Part shown: one piece after another, positions 38,023 through 39,146 of the stretch
Position numbering within the stretch: position 1 is the first letter of the stretch
Layout: each line of letters opens with the position of its first letter
IMG/VR virus record: IMGVR_UViG_3300042691_012902
Location: 1 to 39,146 of that record
DNA from: a virus
Length of the DNA: 39,146 bases
Reading direction: 5' to 3' (one strand)
Notes under the pieces: model-generated
The model's input: the letters and a program-made list of their open reading frames with translations, nothing else
Databases searched by the model: none
What the model was told of the DNA's origin: nothing
Made by a program: the position numbers and the translations under genes

Positions 38023-39000
38023 ATGAATATCCGAGGTTCAGAAATCCAAGACTTTCTTAGGTGTCGAAAACGTTGGGATTACCGATGGCAAGAAAGACTT
38101 ATCTCAAAGAAGAAGAACGACAAGCTATTCTTCGGAGAACTATTTCATCTATACCTAGAGAAGTATTACAAGACGAAAAACCACGACACTGCACAACAGT
38201 ATATGCTTCAAACACTCGATATGTATATGGATGAAGACTGGGAAGAACTACAGGACAAACTAATGGAAATTACAAATCATTACTATGAAACATATAAAAC
38301 CGATCTGTTTACAGTCCTAGGTGTCGAAGTACAGTTTAGCATCCCACTCACAGCTACAAAGAACTTCACAGGAACAATTGATTTAATCTATAGAGATACG
38401 GAAGGTCGGCTGTGGTTCGCTGACCACAAGACCACAACAAGCATTGAGAAGTATGAGAAGAACGCAATCCTAGACAGACAAATCAATCGTTATTGGTGGG
38501 CGATACAGCAGTTAGCAAAAGGTAATGGCATAATCATGGGTGATAAAAATATTTTATTAGACAGTCCATATGGTTTTATGTACAATATTATATACAAGGA
38601 TTATCCAGTACCGCCAAAGATTCTCAAGAGTGGTGGATTATCCAAGGACAAGTCACAGAAGACAACGTACCAAATGTACAAAAAAGCCATTACAGACTTG
38701 CAACTAAACGAAGCTGACTACGCAGATATACTTGAGCATCTTTCCAGCTACCCGTTTAAATTCTTTAGTCGTGTTGAAGTGTTCCGCAATCAGCAAGAAA
38801 TAGACTGTACAATGGAAGAAATAGGTGCTATTGTACAGGACATGGATAATTGCAGAACATACCGAAACATAACTACAGACTGCCAATGGGACTGTCAATA
38901 TAAAGACTTGTGTTTGGCTGAAATCGATGGGTCAGATGCACAGTGGCTAAGAGATGAACTATATGAAAAAGGAGAAAAAGAAGATGACACTGACGATTAA
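38023..39000 (+). CDS. RecB/Cas4-like PD-(D/E)XK nuclease with Fe-S cluster
   Basis: 325 residues from ATG 38023 (GAGGAG 7 bases upstream; the ATG at 38008 overlaps the previous stop but precedes this site). Nuclease core: GELFHLYLE near 38-46, Asp120 (GTIDLIY), and DHK at 134-136 (FADHKTTTS). Four Cys fit an iron-sulphur cluster: Cys14 (LRCRKRW) and Cys287/291/297 (DCQWDCQYKDLC), as in Cas4 and AddB. It forms a likely recombination pair with the following ATPase. Confidence 0.9.
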   Translation: MNIRGSEIQDFLRCRKRWDYRWQERLISKKKNDKLFFGELFHLYLEKYYKTKNHDTAQQYMLQTLDMYMDEDWEELQDKLMEITNHYYETYKTDLFTVLGVEVQFSIPLTATKNFTGTIDLIYRDTEGRLWFADHKTTTSIEKYEKNAILDRQINRYWWAIQQLAKGNGIIMGDKNILLDSPYGFMYNIIYKDYPVPPKILKSGGLSKDKSQKTTYQMYKKAITDLQLNEADYADILEHLSSYPFKFFSRVEVFRNQQEIDCTMEEIGAIVQDMDNCRTYRNITTDCQWDCQYKDLCLAEIDGSDAQWLRDELYEKGEKEDDTDD

Positions 39001-39146
39001 GAAGCCGAGCAGTAAAGCAGAAGGATTCCATGGGATTCTTTACGGAGAACCCGGGACAGGCAAGACGTCTACAGCAGACGACCCAGAGCTTAAGACTTTG
39101 TTACTAGATTTAGAGGGGGGTTCTTCCGTACTTTCGGAAGCAACCA
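38984..39146 (+). CDS. Sak4/RecA-like ATPase, N-terminal part, cut by window edge
   Basis: Starts at ATG 38984 with AAAGGAG upstream, overlapping the nuclease gene by 17 bases. The visible 54 residues contain Walker A YGEPGTGKTS followed by LLLDLEGG, the pattern of AAA/RecA-type phage ATPases that act with RecB-like nucleases and single-strand annealing or SSB proteins. The rest lies beyond the window; the polymerase at the left edge is probably a few kilobases further on. Confidence 0.85.
   Translation, partial: MTLTIKKPSSKAEGFHGILYGEPGTGKTSTADDPELKTLLLDLEGGSSVLSEAT

Overview
The window is almost certainly most of the genome of a tailed double-stranded DNA phage of about 40 kb, circularly permuted. 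The left edge cuts into a family A DNA polymerase. The right edge cuts into a RecA/Sak4-like ATPase that follows a RecB/Cas4-like nuclease, which is the usual neighbourhood of a phage polymerase. The virion genes fit a short-tailed (podovirus-like) particle: portal, HK97-type capsid, adaptor, nozzle-like protein and a giant internal-type protein, with no recognisable tape measure or major tail tube gene. I see no integrase, repressor, tRNA, rRNA or phage RNA polymerase. Strong AGGAGG-type ribosome sites, frequent GTG/TTG starts, sigma-70/sigma-A-like promoters and an M23 endolysin suggest a Gram-positive (Bacillota-like) host; that is an inference.

Layout. 1-1841 (+): end of the replication module (PolA, zinc-finger-like protein, RuvC-like resolvase, small ORF). 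1844-26831 (-): the virion and lysis block, read leftward: TerS-like, small protein, TerL, small protein, portal, several tiny genes, a basic protein, then a terminator and new promoter, scaffold, decoration protein, major capsid protein, adaptor, nozzle, fibre and adhesin genes, holin, M23 endolysin, another terminator, and two large repeat or coiled-coil proteins including one of 2298 residues. 26832-27186: divergent promoter region. 27187-35149 (+): early region of small, tightly coupled, mostly unknown genes, with a RadC/JAB-like protein, a Gp88-like protein and a DUF3310 protein. 35151-39146 (+): SNF2 helicase, a 34-residue membrane peptide, two double-HTH proteins flanking a MazG-like protein, the RecB/Cas4-like nuclease and the ATPase.

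The most striking non-coding feature is a set of three type II hammerhead ribozymes (27506-27565, 27826-27885, 29114-29170). Each sits directly after a stop codon in the early region; two sit directly before the ribosome site of the next gene. All have the complete catalytic core and their stems are rebuilt with different sequences, which is strong internal covariation evidence. Around them lies a 0.5 kb non-coding segment with a terminator, a promoter, paired inverted repeats and a four-segment leader able to fold in alternative ways. A second alternative hairpin surrounds a GTG start between the capsid and adaptor genes. Together these suggest that this phage relies heavily on RNA structure and self-cleavage for gene control.
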